NCBI GenBank assembly: GCA_001872625.1
Contig: MNXP01000031.1
Span: forward strand, 1 to 64,000
Direction of reading: 5' to 3'
Source of the DNA: Bacteroidetes bacterium CG2_30_33_31
GTDB lineage: Bacteria > Bacteroidota > Bacteroidia > Bacteroidales > UBA1556
DNA: 64,000 bases
Shown here: piece by piece, positions 17,852 through 30,400 of the stretch
Position numbering within the stretch: the first letter of the stretch is position 1
Layout: each line of letters opens with the position of its first letter
Position numbers and translations under genes: made by a program
Notes under the pieces: model-generated
Told to the model about the DNA's origin: nothing
Database searches by the model: none
The model's input: only the letters and a program-made list of their open reading frames with translations

Positions 17852-18051
17852 AAGCATTTAACAAGCAGATATTAATTTTTTTTCAGTTTTTTCTTATTTT
17901 ACTATTTTTTAATCCTATTTAGAATTTAAATTTTGATGCTAAAACCAATAAAGTAATGAATAATACCTTAAAAAAAATTCCTAATTCTAATTGCAAAGGC
18001 AGTATGTTTTAAATCACAAAAGAGTAGATTAAATGTCTGAAAAAAAATTCC

Positions 18052-18059
18052 TACTTTTG
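18052..18059 (+). promoter_or_regulatory. Promoter -7 box of the M43 protease/mqnE unit
   Basis: TACTTTTG, 22 bases before the start codon. No clear -33 TTTG. Confidence 0.45.
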
Positions 18060-18081
18060 CGAATTCAAAATCAAGTTTTTC

Positions 18082-19335
18082 ATGAAAATAATTCGATTTT
18101 TTTATACAATTCTTTTTTTTGCTCTTTGCTTAAATGGCAACAGTCAAACTCATGCAAATCGCTGTGGAACTGTAGAATATACTAATTATAAAATTAGCAA
18201 AAATCCTTCATTACGCCAAACAATGGATTCTATAGAAGCCTTTACCACCAATTTTGTGAAAGTTAATAAGAATTTTCAAAGCAAAACTACTATCTACATT
18301 CCAGTTGTAGTCCATGTTTTATATAATCTCCCATCGCAGAATATTTCTACAGCCCAAATTGTATCTCAGATTGATGTTTTGAATGAAGATTACCGACGAT
18401 TGAACGCTGATACATTAAGCACGCCAGCTTTTTTCAAAAATTTAGCTGCCGACTGCCAAATAGAATTTTGCTTTGCCAAGCAGGATCCACAAGGCAATTT
18501 CACCAATGGTATTACCAGAACTCAAACAACAAAAACAGTTTTTGACATGGCATTAGATGATGCAAAATTCACTTCCCAAGGTGGTCATGATATTTGGAAC
18601 AGAGATAAATATCTGAATTTATGGGTTGTTCCATCCATTAAAGATGGCACAACAACAGATATTTTAGGATATTCACAATTTCCTGGAGATGCAGCCTCCA
18701 CAGATGGTGTGGTGATTCAGTATAGAAATTTTGGACGTATTGGCAATTTAGATCCCTATTATAATTTGGGTAGAACTGCCACACATGAAGTTGGACATTG
18801 GCTAAATCTTTATCATATTTGGGGTGATGATGGCTCCGGTTGCTGGGGATCCGATTATGTTGATGATACTCCTAATCAAGCTGATGAAAACTACGGATGC
18901 CCTCAATATCCTGCTCCTTCTTGCAGCAATACTTCAGATATGTACTCCAATTATATGGATTATAGCGATGATAGTTGTATGAACATATTTTCAATTGGTC
19001 AAAAAACAAGAATGATGGCAACTTTGACGGGAACAAGAAATTCTTTATTAAGTTCTGCTGGCTGCCTAACCAATGGAATTGAAAATTATGAAACTGAATT
19101 GGGTCTAAAAATATATCCCAATCCAGCAAATAATTTAATTACGGTAAGTTTATTTACTTCAAATGCTTTTACTATTAGCATTTTCAGTATGCTTGGTGAG
19201 AAAGTTTTGAGCAAAAAAATTGCTGATAAAAAAGAAATTAATATAGATTGCTCGGATTTTAGCCAAGGAATCTATTTTGTGGAAATCGAAACCGCACTAA
19301 GTCATATTTATAAAAAATTACAGATAATAAAATAA
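18082..19335 (+). CDS. Secreted M43-type zinc metalloprotease with T9SS type A sorting domain
   Basis: A 417-residue secreted protein. Signal peptide to about residue 22 (LNGNSQ); a pappalysin-like (M43) domain with zinc motif HEVGHWLNLYH at 235-245; the metzincin Met-turn region NYMDYSDDSCMNIFS follows about 55 residues later. The C-terminal 80 residues are a type A sorting domain (LKIYPNPANNLITVSL to GIYFVEIE). The usual M43 motif is HExxHxxGxxH; here the glycine is asparagine (N242), while the three zinc His and catalytic Glu remain. It is probably an active protease, but the substitution leaves some doubt. mqnE begins 4 bases after its stop. Confidence 0.85.
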   Translation: MKIIRFFYTILFFALCLNGNSQTHANRCGTVEYTNYKISKNPSLRQTMDSIEAFTTNFVKVNKNFQSKTTIYIPVVVHVLYNLPSQNISTAQIVSQIDVLNEDYRRLNADTLSTPAFFKNLAADCQIEFCFAKQDPQGNFTNGITRTQTTKTVFDMALDDAKFTSQGGHDIWNRDKYLNLWVVPSIKDGTTTDILGYSQFPGDAASTDGVVIQYRNFGRIGNLDPYYNLGRTATHEVGHWLNLYHIWGDDGSGCWGSDYVDDTPNQADENYGCPQYPAPSCSNTSDMYSNYMDYSDDSCMNIFSIGQKTRMMATLTGTRNSLLSSAGCLTNGIENYETELGLKIYPNPANNLITVSLFTSNAFTISIFSMLGEKVLSKKIADKKEINIDCSDFSQGIYFVEIETALSHIYKKLQIIK

Positions 19336-19339
19336 ACAA

Positions 19340-20440
19340 ATGTTTTTAAATACATATATTTCCGACAATGAACTAAAGAGCATAAGTAAGAAAGTGCTTA
19401 ACAACCAAAGAATTAATCTCGAAGAAGGTATATATCTTTATGATAATGCCGATTTAGCAACTCTCGGTTATCTATCAAATTTTGTAAGAGAAAGCAAAAA
19501 CGGGAACAATACTTATTTCAACAAAAATCTTCATATTGAGCCTACAAACACATGCGTATATAGTTGTAAATTTTGCTCATATTACAAGAAAAAAGATGAA
19601 GAAGGTTGGGAATATTCGCAAGATGAAATGTTGGAGATGGTTAAGAATGCGGGTGAGGAAATAACTGAAGTTCATATTGTTGGCGGTGTACATCCTACTT
19701 GGGATGTTCATTTTTATGGTGAACTTTTTCAAAAAATCAAACAAATTCGCCCCAACATTCATATAAAAGCGTTCACTGCTGTGGAGATTAGCTATATTAG
19801 CAAGCGCTCTAAGATGTCTATAAAAGAAGGCTTGCAAACCTTAAAAAATTACGGTTTAAATTCTATTCCAGGCGGAGGTGCTGAAATTTTTGATGAAGAG
19901 ATAAGGAAACAAATCTGCGGGCAAAAAGACACTGCAGCTCAATGGCTTTCAGTTCATCAAACGGCTCATGAGCTGGGAATACCTTCCAACGCTACAAATA
20001 TTTACGGTCATATTGAAAACACTTTTCATAAAGTAGAACATTTGAATAGATTGCGTGAGCTACAAGACAAAACTGGTGGCTTTAATGTTTTCATTCCACT
20101 GAAATTTAAAAATAAAAACAACGAGCTCTCATATCTCAACGAAGTATCAATAATCGAAGATGTTAAAATGTATGCTATTTCCAGAATTTATTTAGATAAT
20201 TTCCCTCATATTAAAGCTTATTGGCCAATGATTGGAAAAGATATTTCTCAATTGCTCCTATCTTTTGGAGTAGATGATTTTGATGGAACAATTAACGATA
20301 CCACCAAAATTTATTCTCGCGCAGGAGCTGATGAACAGTCGCCAAGCATGAGTACCGATGAAATGATTAGGCTTATAAAAGATGCTGGCAGAAAACCAAT
20401 TGAGAGAGATTCTATTTATAATATTATCAAAGAATATTAA
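19340..20440 (+). CDS. mqnE: Aminofutalosine synthase MqnE
   Basis: A 366-residue radical SAM enzyme of the futalosine route to menaquinone; it joins an adenosyl radical to 3-[(1-carboxyvinyl)oxy]benzoate. The cluster cysteines are C72, C76 and C79 (CVYSCKFC). Also typical are VHIVGGVHPTWDV, the segment SIPGGGAEIFDEEIRKQICG and GGFNVFIPLKF. The related enzyme MqnC shares the fold, but these segments fit MqnE better. No other mqn gene is in the window. It starts 4 bases after the M43 protease gene and so probably shares its transcript, an odd pairing. Confidence 0.85.
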   Translation: MFLNTYISDNELKSISKKVLNNQRINLEEGIYLYDNADLATLGYLSNFVRESKNGNNTYFNKNLHIEPTNTCVYSCKFCSYYKKKDEEGWEYSQDEMLEMVKNAGEEITEVHIVGGVHPTWDVHFYGELFQKIKQIRPNIHIKAFTAVEISYISKRSKMSIKEGLQTLKNYGLNSIPGGGAEIFDEEIRKQICGQKDTAAQWLSVHQTAHELGIPSNATNIYGHIENTFHKVEHLNRLRELQDKTGGFNVFIPLKFKNKNNELSYLNEVSIIEDVKMYAISRIYLDNFPHIKAYWPMIGKDISQLLLSFGVDDFDGTINDTTKIYSRAGADEQSPSMSTDEMIRLIKDAGRKPIERDSIYNIIKEY

Positions 20441-20467
20441 CTAATATTTTATCTAGCCTAATTTCTA

Positions 20468-20483
20468 AGTTGAAAAATCAACT
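20468..20483 (+). terminator. Weak hairpin after mqnE
   Basis: AGTTGA, loop AAAA, TCAACT, then ATTTTAA. A six-pair stem with few T residues; only a possible terminator. Confidence 0.3.
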
Positions 20484-20629
20484 ATTTTAACTAATTTAAT
20501 ATGTAAAGCTATAGTAATTAAACAAATAGCCTAATATCTATCATAATTATAAAATAAATTTTAAAAGCATTATAAAAAGATATAATTTTATCCATATTAT
20601 TTTGATTGACACTTAATTATGCAAAATTT

Positions 20630-21280
20630 ATGACAGGTTCTAATCTAAGAAAATTGTTGATTTGTGACAGTCAGTTGCTATTTGCCAACAATCTAAAAAG
20701 ATTATTGGAGATACAACCTCAGATAAAGATTACCGAAATAATAGATTCTGGAGCTAACATAATTTCAAAAGTATTTACACAAATTCCTGATGTGTTGATT
20801 ATGAATTCATGCGACACAACAAGAAATGACTTATACCTTCTCCCCGAAATTCGAAATAAATATCCTGAGCTTATTATTATTATTTTGGCAGATTTTCATG
20901 CAGAAAGTACAATAATTATGGCAAGAAAAAATGGTGCTAATGCGTTTTTGAGCATTGATGCTTCTACTTTTGAACTTCATCATACAATTTTCGATTTAAG
21001 CCCATTAGATTTCTACCTTGGAAAAAAAATAAAAATTACCAAAGAAATTTCTTCAAATAATAATAAAGCTGATAAGTTTGATAAATTTGCATTGATTACT
21101 AACAGAGAGAAAGAAGTTATTAAGAAAATTGCATTAGGCAAATCTGGTATCCAAATAGCTAATGACATGAATATTAGTCCTGCTACAGTGCATACACACA
21201 GAAAAAATATCTTTAAAAAACTTCAAATAAATAAAATTTCCGAGCTAATAAGAGATGCTTACGACCATCAAATTATTTAA
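20630..21280 (+). CDS. Orphan LuxR-family regulator with degenerate receiver domain
   Basis: A 216-residue protein built like a NarL/FixJ response regulator: receiver-like domain (about 7-125) and LuxR HTH (about 151-216, LITNREKEVIKKIALG, ISPATVHTHRKNIFKKLQ). Key receiver residues are changed: the phospho-acceptor Asp is N59 (VLIMNS), the conserved Thr/Ser is A87, and the conserved Lys is I109 (FLSIDAS); only one acidic residue remains in LLICDSQ. It is therefore unlikely to be controlled by normal phosphorylation. No kinase is adjacent. I prefer ATG at 20630 to the TTG at 20606, which would add eight residues. Confidence 0.8.
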   Translation: MTGSNLRKLLICDSQLLFANNLKRLLEIQPQIKITEIIDSGANIISKVFTQIPDVLIMNSCDTTRNDLYLLPEIRNKYPELIIIILADFHAESTIIMARKNGANAFLSIDASTFELHHTIFDLSPLDFYLGKKIKITKEISSNNNKADKFDKFALITNREKEVIKKIALGKSGIQIANDMNISPATVHTHRKNIFKKLQINKISELIRDAYDHQII

Positions 21281-21395
21281 AAATCTTCAAAATACTTATC
21301 CTCAGCTCTATTATAATCAGCAAAATAAAGTGAAAATTCTTGGCTAAATTTTGAAAATTATCTGCTTAAAAATCATTTAAAAATTTACTAAAGAA

Positions 21396-21430
21396 GGAAG
21401 CCCCATTCGCCAAAGGCGAATGGGGCTTCC
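21396..21430. terminator. Strong bidirectional hairpin terminator
   Basis: A perfect 16-bp stem, GGAAGCCCCATTCGCC and its complement around loop AAA, between the converging LuxR-type gene and the giant surface-protein gene. It is the most GC-rich stretch nearby. T-rich sequence follows on both strands, so it can serve both genes. Confidence 0.85.
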
Positions 21431-21448
21431 AATTTAATTTGAATCAGC

Positions 21449-24400
21449 TTATTTGTTAATTACCATCTGTTTACTTAAACGATAACCATCAAATTCAATG
21501 CTGTAATAATAAATGCCTGAGGCAAGTTTTGAAGCATCAATTTTAACTTGATGTATGCCTGCATTATTCTTTTCATTCAAATCTATCACCGATTCGCCAA
21601 TGTGATTAATCATCTTGAAATGTACATTACCTCCACTTGGAATTTCATATTGAATTGTAGTTATTCCATTGGCTGGGTTTGGCATATTCTGCCATAGTCG
21701 CATTCCATTTGCCAACTCTTCAACTAATCCATCAGCCAAAATTGACTTACAAGACTTGTCGTTTGTACTATTCATATCACTTAACAGAAGTGTTTTAGCA
21801 CACAATTGATAAGTACCAACAGGTGAAGAATATGGAGTAGCAAAGGTGAAATCAACACTGTCATTAATTTGAAGAGCAGTTCCAGTCCAAGTTTCCATAA
21901 CTGCAGGTGAAGTATTTACCTGATATTGAACAGCAACACTACTCAAAGGTGTAGTTCCATGGTTGAAAATTCTAACTTTCACATAATTAGGTTGGAACAA
22001 TGGTGCTGTATCATTAGGAGCAAGTATTTTTGACACTCCTGCATCGAGTGGTGGTGGTGTAACTAAGACATTCTTACAACTTTGGTCATTTAAGTTATAC
22101 ACATCGCCAGATATTTGAGTGTAAACACACAGATTGTAGGCTGTTGCTGGTGCTGTGAATGTAGTATTAAATGTTAGATGTGCTGTATCACCAGGTAATA
22201 TTCCATTATTGGCAATATTAAATGTTTGACTTACTGGTGTGCCAGAATTAACTTTATACTTCATTGGAACTGTAAATAATGTATCATAACCAAAGTTCTG
22301 GACAATAGCTTTGACAATGACAGGATTTCCAATTATCGAAGATGCTGCGGGCTCAATAATTCCAGCAACTCCACCGTCATATTGAATTTGAGGCAGCGCT
22401 ATAGAGAAATCATCCACTAACCAACCTTCATCATTTCCAGAGGCATTACTCATAAAATGGAATCGGAATTGAATTGGAGTTGTAAGAGTTGTCAACAAAC
22501 TTGTTAAGTCGTAAGTAGATTGCACCCACCCTGTTTGCTGTCCACTGAAGAAATGATTGCCACCAACATTACTAGTATACCAATTAGTTGCGTAAGGATC
22601 GCCAATATATCCAAGTAATATCCATGTTAAACCACCATCCGTACTATATTGTACATTTCCACCATCACTTGAGGAAATCTTATACTTATGCCAGAATTTT
22701 AATGTAGCATTTGTTACATTGGTCATATTGAAGAAGGCGCTGTACAAATTAGCATCAGCAGCATCTGGATAGTTAGATGCGAGTTTTGTCATCCAAGCAT
22801 TTGGTGCGCTATGAGCAGAATTCAAGCTAACTTGTGCTGGCATACCGTGTTGCCATACATTTCCATCTTCTGCCCAATAATTAATTGGACCATCAAAATT
22901 GTCGTTGTATGTCAAATTCAATAATGGCATTCCTGTAAAGCTTGAATATAGAGTGTCGTTGGTATTGTCCAAATCAGGAGTATATGCTGTAAATACTTTT
23001 AATGGAAGATTACCTGCCTGAACAGTAAATGGAGTTGTAAAAGTATAGTTCATAGAGCCCCCAACAGGAATAACTCCTGTCCAAGCAACAATTACTGGGC
23101 TATTATTGCCATATTTATATCCAATATTCATGCTTGTAATAGAATCAGTACCAAAATTTCTTATTACTGCTTCTACCACTTTAGTGGTTGTAACTGCTGC
23201 ATAAGTGATACTTGGTTGAACTAATGCATAAACTGATGCATCATATTGAAGTGGGCTGAATTCATCAGAGCCAATACTTGGGTTTGTAGAACTTCTAATA
23301 TCGCCATCAATATCGATAGAAATGTTATCAAATGGTTTTCCTCCGACGGCCACAGCTGGATTGGTAGCATGCAAATCATTTGGAGAATAATAACCTGGAT
23401 CCATACTAATTGAGTTGCTATCCATGCTGCTTGCAACTTGTATTGCGGCTAAATTGGCAACAGAGCCATTCCAATAACCGAAAGTGGTGCCTGTTTCATA
23501 ATAATTGTTGTGGTCAGAATAAACCAGTGAACTGCCAGAATAGTAGATGGTATAAGCATTAAGTGAGGTGACAAAATTATTATTAACACTTCTGTTATTT
23601 TCGCCTTGGTAAATGTATGCCGCTCTTGAATAATTACTTCCCGAAGAAATATTTACGCTATTGAAGCTTATATCCTGATATTTGGAATAATAAATATATA
23701 GTCCATACGATGCTCCAGTACCTGAGCTTATACTTACATTATTATTGAAAATTCTTCCATGTTGTGCATAAGTTCCTGAACAATAATAAACTCTCAATCC
23801 ATAAGAATAATTATTTGGATGCAATTTGAAATTATTGTTTGAAATCTCTAAATATTTATTACAATTATAGAAGTATGTTGGATAATAAGCATAAGTACCA
23901 GTACCTTCCATTACGAGATTATTTCTGAACATCAATGAATCTTGATAAGTAATATAACAACCATAGTAATAAAAATCCTTGATGGTATTATGACTAAATA
24001 TTGTTGCTTTATCATAATTTGCTGTTGAAACACCAGCCCAATAGATTGCATAATAGCCTCCAGAAATTTCATTATAAGAAAACTCATTGAAATTATCGCT
24101 GCTACCTGTGGAATAAATAGCTCTAATAGAAGAAGATGCATACATTGGGACTTTAATAATATTGCCAATAAATTTATTATGGTTTGCACTATTATTCATT
24201 AAAATTGCATATCCATTAGTAGCTCCGGTAGATTGAATAGTCATATTTTTAAAAGTAACATAATCAGCACCATTAAGATAAAGAACAGAAGTTATTGTTC
24301 CTGCTGGTGTATAATTCAAACTTACCAATGTACTATCACCTGAAACAGATTTAAATGTTACAGTTGAAGTATCGGAAGCTCCATAGATTGAACCTATTTC

Positions 24401-27400
24401 AATGTGCTCAGTATAGTTTCCATTATTTACCAAGAATACCACGTGACTATCAACTCCGCAATAATTTAATGCAGAAACTGCAGATGCAAAATCAGGGAAG
24501 TCGGCAGTTGCACCACCAAGTGTATAAGTACCATGAAGTTGGCCAGTACAACCAATCAATGTAACCTTCAAAGTGTCATTATAATGCAATTGGTCAGGGT
24601 GGTTATTTGGATTTGATGTCCACAATTTCAGAGTATTAGCTCCCGATAAGAAGTTGTAAGAGCCAATATTTAATGAGTCAACTGAGTTTCCAGATAAAAG
24701 TGAGCCAGTCCATGAATAAGGAGTTTGAGACGTACCATTTACATTCCAACCAATACTTACGCTTGTAAGGGTATCAGCACCATAGTTACGCCATGATATG
24801 TAAACATTATTAGACCCTACAGTTACAGGAGAAGTTGGAGATTTTAAATAAGTAACCCCAGCATCCCACATTGGTGGAGTATATTCATCTGCACCAATAT
24901 CAGGAGTTGTTAAACTTCTTGACTCGCCGTCGATATCATAAGGAACATCGAGTAATGGATATGCAGCATTATTCAAATCAATATTTGAAGTATGTAGATC
25001 TGCTTGTCCAAAGAATGTTGGATTTACTGATTTTGAATGAGAATCTTTGCTGCTGGCTAATTTATGAGCAGCGAGATTTGCTCTTGTTCCATTCCAATAA
25101 GTAAGATTTGCTCCTGTTGTATAAAAATCATTATAGTCGGAGTTTGAAATAGTGGCTGATGAGCCAAAATATGCAACGTAACCGCCAACGCTATTTGAGA
25201 AAATGTTATTTACAAGAGCTTCTCCATAAGTATTTGAAGTAGTATTACTCTGATATAAAGCAAAGCTCGATGCCGAACCACCAGTGATAGAAATACTGTT
25301 ATTATAGACCTTTATATTATTTGAATAAACCATATAAAGTCCATAATTCGAACCAGAGCCATTAGTCATCGCAATAAAGTTATTGGCCAAAATCCCTGGC
25401 TGAGTGTTTGAGGTTATGTAAGCATAATAATTTGCATAATACATCCTAATACCATAACTGGAAGACCCTGCATTTATAATAATTCTATTTTTACTAAAGT
25501 TGAAGGCATTAAAGTTATAATATGAATAGATACCATAATTATATGAGTAAGTTCCATCATGAACATAATTGCCAATTACTTGTACAGAATCTTGGTAATA
25601 GACCATGATGCCGTAATAATAGAATCCGGAAATATCATTTCCTTCAATTATATTTGCACGTGCCAAACTTGCTGTTCCAACGCCGTAAACATACATTCCA
25701 TAATAACCACCCTGCAGTATATTATTTTTGATAGTATTAAATTCGTTCACAGTACCACCATAAATAACAACAGGGCGAGCATAGGAAGATGAGTTAACAC
25801 TACATATAATTCGACAGTTCTCAACAGCATTATGTTTTGCTCCACCAGTCATTTCAACACCATAAGCATAGGAAGAGCCAGTTGCTTTAATAGTCATTTT
25901 CTGGAAGGTATAATAACTTGAGCCATTAAACTTAAGAGTTGATGCGTCGGCACTTGATGAACCAGAATATTCAATTACAACATCAGTGCTATCACCTGTT
26001 GCAGAGCGGAAAGTAATTGTATTGCCAGTATCCATACCAGCAATAGGCAAAAGTTCAACTTTTCCAATATATGTTCCACTATCTACCAAGAAAGTAACAT
26101 GTCCACAAATACCAGCAGTATTAACTGCATTTAATGCACCTTGGAAAGATTGATAGTCTTTAGTTGTATCACCAATTGTGTAAACCCCATTCATACAAGC
26201 AGTAAAAGTACTTTTGATGGTGTCATTTAGATTGACAGCTTGAGTACCTCCATTAGCTCCAGTAACATAGAATTCTAAATTGTGTAAGCCGCCGTTAAAT
26301 GTGCTTGTATAGACTGTGATTGGTGCAGAAATACTTCCGAAAGGAAGACTTCCTGTCCAATTGTAGTTTGCAATAACGCTTCCATCGAGTTTATAAGTTA
26401 TGGTTGTACTTGTCAGTGTATCAGTACCAAAATTCTTAATACTCACTTGAACTGGAGTTGCAGTATTAGATGTAACAGCTCCCACAGGACTTACAACAGC
26501 ATACATTGCTGCATCTTTTAGAGGTGGAGGACTAACATTAACAATTACAGCAACTTTTGGACTTGGACAGCCTGTATTTTGAACAACTAACTTCATATTT
26601 GGGCGTCTTGTATATGTAGTTCCAGTAGCGTAAGGGCAAACTCCACCGCCATCAGAATGATAGTTTACAGTACTTGCAAATGATGTTGATGTCTGATTTA
26701 CAATAGCATTTAAACTATATGACGAGCCAGCATTATAATTATCAAAACAAATCTCAATAAGCAAATTACTGGTACCATTCCAATTGAAAGGTGTGTTAAA
26801 ATGATGAGTATTCCAGCCACTTACTGTTTGATAACTGGGAACATTATAAACTTGGGTAAGGCCAGTTTGGAATGTTGAAGATACAGCTGTCATATTTGTA
26901 TTCATCATCTTAATTGTAAGATTCTGATGGTTATAACCTAAGCTGGTAGCAGCGTTTGGAGTAACTACATCAAAGGCAAGAGATTGAATTTTTCCTGGAG
27001 GAATACCTGCTGCTTGTAATTCAGCTGCTGTTATTAAATATTGCTCTTTACTTCCAGTATACCATTGCCCATAAGGAGATGGATAAGTAGTATTTGCAAC
27101 GGTAACTGTACCAGTACCCACTGCTGCAGCACCTGAAGCTCCTGCAAGGGCAGCTACATAAAATGTATCAGTTTGATAAAGTGGGCCAACAACTAATGGT
27201 GATCCACCAGCAAATGCCACTGTAGAAGTATCATAATTATACCATAAAACAGTATCAGGAGATAAAGCTGTCAATGTTCCATTTCCTCCATAAGTTACTG
27301 CCACAGGGGTATTGGTTGTTGGTACTAATGGTGTATAAAGTGATAATACAGAATCTCTCTTCAAGGTATCATTTGGATGATATGGATCTGATGCAAGTGT

Positions 27401-30400
27401 TATGGCTGCCGTAATCTTAAACATAGTATCTGTAATTGCAAATAAATTGGCAGGAGTAGTAAATGTATATTGTATGGTAGCCATTGAATTTATTGAAGCA
27501 GTAACATTTTCAGGTGTTATCCATGCATTATTATTTATTTTATATCGTGCTGTAACACCAGTTGAAATTGTTCCAGTGCCTTGATTGTAAACAGAAATCG
27601 TAATAGCTTCAGTAGAATCCAGTCCGCATCCTTCATTAACAGTAATTGCTGATATTCCTAAATCACCAAGAGGCATATTTGAAATTGATACATGTGAAGA
27701 ATCTTTAGCACTGTAGCAACCATTAGAACTTAATGCGGCAACATAGAATGTTTTTGGTCCAAACAAATGTGGAGTAACAAAACTTGAACCTAATCCAAGC
27801 GGTGTGGTAGAACCTATTGAATTGTACCAAAATATTGTATTAGATGATGTTGCTGTTAGAGTTGCTGTATTTGAATAAGTGGTGGTTGTGTTAGATGTTA
27901 CTGGTGAAGGAGGAATCACACCATTAAAAATATTCACTTTCACAGTGTCATTAAATCCTAATGGATCTTGAGGTAGTTCGCCCCAAACCCAAAGATGAAA
28001 TGTAGAGTCAACACTTGATGTTAAATTGACTTGAGTTGCAAAAGTGTAAACTAAGGTATCACCATGAGTTAAAATATTTGTTGCAGCACCACTTGTAGCA
28101 GTAGCTCCATGATTAATTGAATACTTCAATACTAAATTTCCATGAATTGTGTCAGTACCAGTATTAATTACTTTGACTTTCACTGTAACATTTGTCAAAC
28201 CACAACCTGGTGAAGTAGGCTCTACAACAGAAAATACAGTGATGTCTTGAGCGGGTGGATTAAATTCATCTGCTCCCATATCTGGAGTCAAAGTGTCTCT
28301 CAAATCCAAATCCACGTCATAAGGCACTGATGCTAAAACAACTCCCATATCATTGACTGGGCTTGTTATCATGTGAAGATTACTATTAGTCATAAAACTT
28401 GGATTTACACTTATTGAATGTGCATCTTTACTATTAGCAGTTTTTAAAGCTGCAAGATTTGCCCTGTTACCATTCCAATAAGCCAAAACTGTACCTGTGG
28501 TATAAAAGCAATTATAATCTGAAGTGATAACTGCTGAAGGAGTGCCAATATAATATGCATAATTATTTCCGCTGAAAATATTATTCTTAATATTAAGGCT
28601 ACTTCCACTGCTTTGGTATAACCCGCGTGAAGAAGTTCCACCACCTATAATATTTATACTGTTGGAATAAATATCAATGAAATTATTATTGTAGCAATAT
28701 AAACCATAATTTGTTGATGTTGTATTTGATACAATGCTTATCATATTGTTAGCAATCAATCCTCTTGCAGAGACTGAGGCAGAATTATAATAGGAATAAA
28801 GTCCATAAGCATAATTTACAGGAGTTAATTTAATTTTATTGCCAACAATTTTTATGTTTCCGCCATTGTAATAAGAATAAATTCCCCTTGGATATTGCGA
28901 TGCAACATTATTAATAATCTCATTGCCATTTATTACTGCAGAGTCTTGGTAATAAGACATAATTCCATAATAATAAAAACCGTTAAAAATATTGTCTTCA
29001 ATTACATTTCCCACACCTTTAGAGATAGCAGATGAACCATAAGAATATGCTCCATAATAACCATTTTTAATATAGTTATTTGAGAAAGTATTATATTTAA
29101 TGCTTGCATCTGAATAATAGATGCCGGCATAAGTGCTACTTGTAGAAACTGGCAAATCAATTACGCAATTCTTCAGGAAATTATGATTTGCTCCATTAAA
29201 TAATTCAATACCACGCCCTGAAGAAGTTCCTGTTGCTTTTAAAGTTAAGCTTTTAACTGTAACATAAGAAACATTTTTTAGAGATACAACTGCAGGTTGT
29301 GCAGCAGTGGAAGCATAATTTAATATCACACTTGTGCTATCGCCATTGGTTGATTTAAAAGTAATTGTGTTTACCGATGAATTGCCTAAAATTGCATTTA
29401 AAACAATTTGTTCATTGTAGGTTCCAGGATTTATATTAAATACCACTGGACCGCAAATTCCATTATTATTAAGTAAGGAAGTTGCTGCTGAAATCGTCGG
29501 AAAATCTGCTGTTGAACCTCCAATTGTATAAGTTCCAGCTGGTAATGAGGTATGGAAACCACTTATATTTGTGCTATCATTTGCCGATTGCAAATCAGTC
29601 ACTCCATTAGGGTTTGTTGTCCAGAAATCTAAATTATAAAATGTGCTTGCACTAAATACATAAGTTCCTATAATTTTGTTTCCAGTTTGACCTGGCAATA
29701 AAGTACCAGTATAACTTGCAGGCGTTTGTACAACCCCGTTAATACTCCAATTTACTGTGGCTGAAAACAAAGTATCTGTTCCAAAGTTTTTCACTTTTAC
29801 TGTAATAATGGAGGTATCTCCAGGACAAGCAGTAATTGGGGAAACCATTGCTGAAACTCCAGCATCATTAGCCAAAAGCAAAAACTCATCAGCACCAATA
29901 CAAGGAATACTGTCTCTTAAATCGCCGTCGATATCAGTTGTGATAACAGAATCAGAATGGCCTTTTTGAAAGATTCCGATAGCTCCTGCATGCAAATCTG
30001 TTTGCGATGTAAATTGAGGGTCTGTTGATACTGAATTTCCTTCCATACCAGTTGCAGATTGAAGGCCAGCAAGGTTGGTAATATTTGCTGAAGCATAAGC
30101 TAAATAAGTTCCATCGGTAAGAAAATCATTATAATTCGATGAAGATATACTTGACGGATATCCATAATATGCAGCATATCCACCACTTCCTTTAGCTGAG
30201 AAAATATTGTTTTTGAAATATTGATTTGAAACTGTTGTTGTTCCATACTGATATAGTGCTCGGCTCGAGGTTGAACCTTCAGAAATTGAAATTGTATTAT
30301 ACATAACATAAATTCTACTGGCATAATATACATACATACCATAATTAGTACCTGTTCCTGTAGAAATACTAATCATGTTATTTGTGCAATATCCAGGTGC

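Noticed and set aside
20606-20629. TTG start adding eight residues to the degenerate LuxR-type regulator
   Set aside because: ATG at 20630 gives the usual receiver start; the added residues are not receiver-like.
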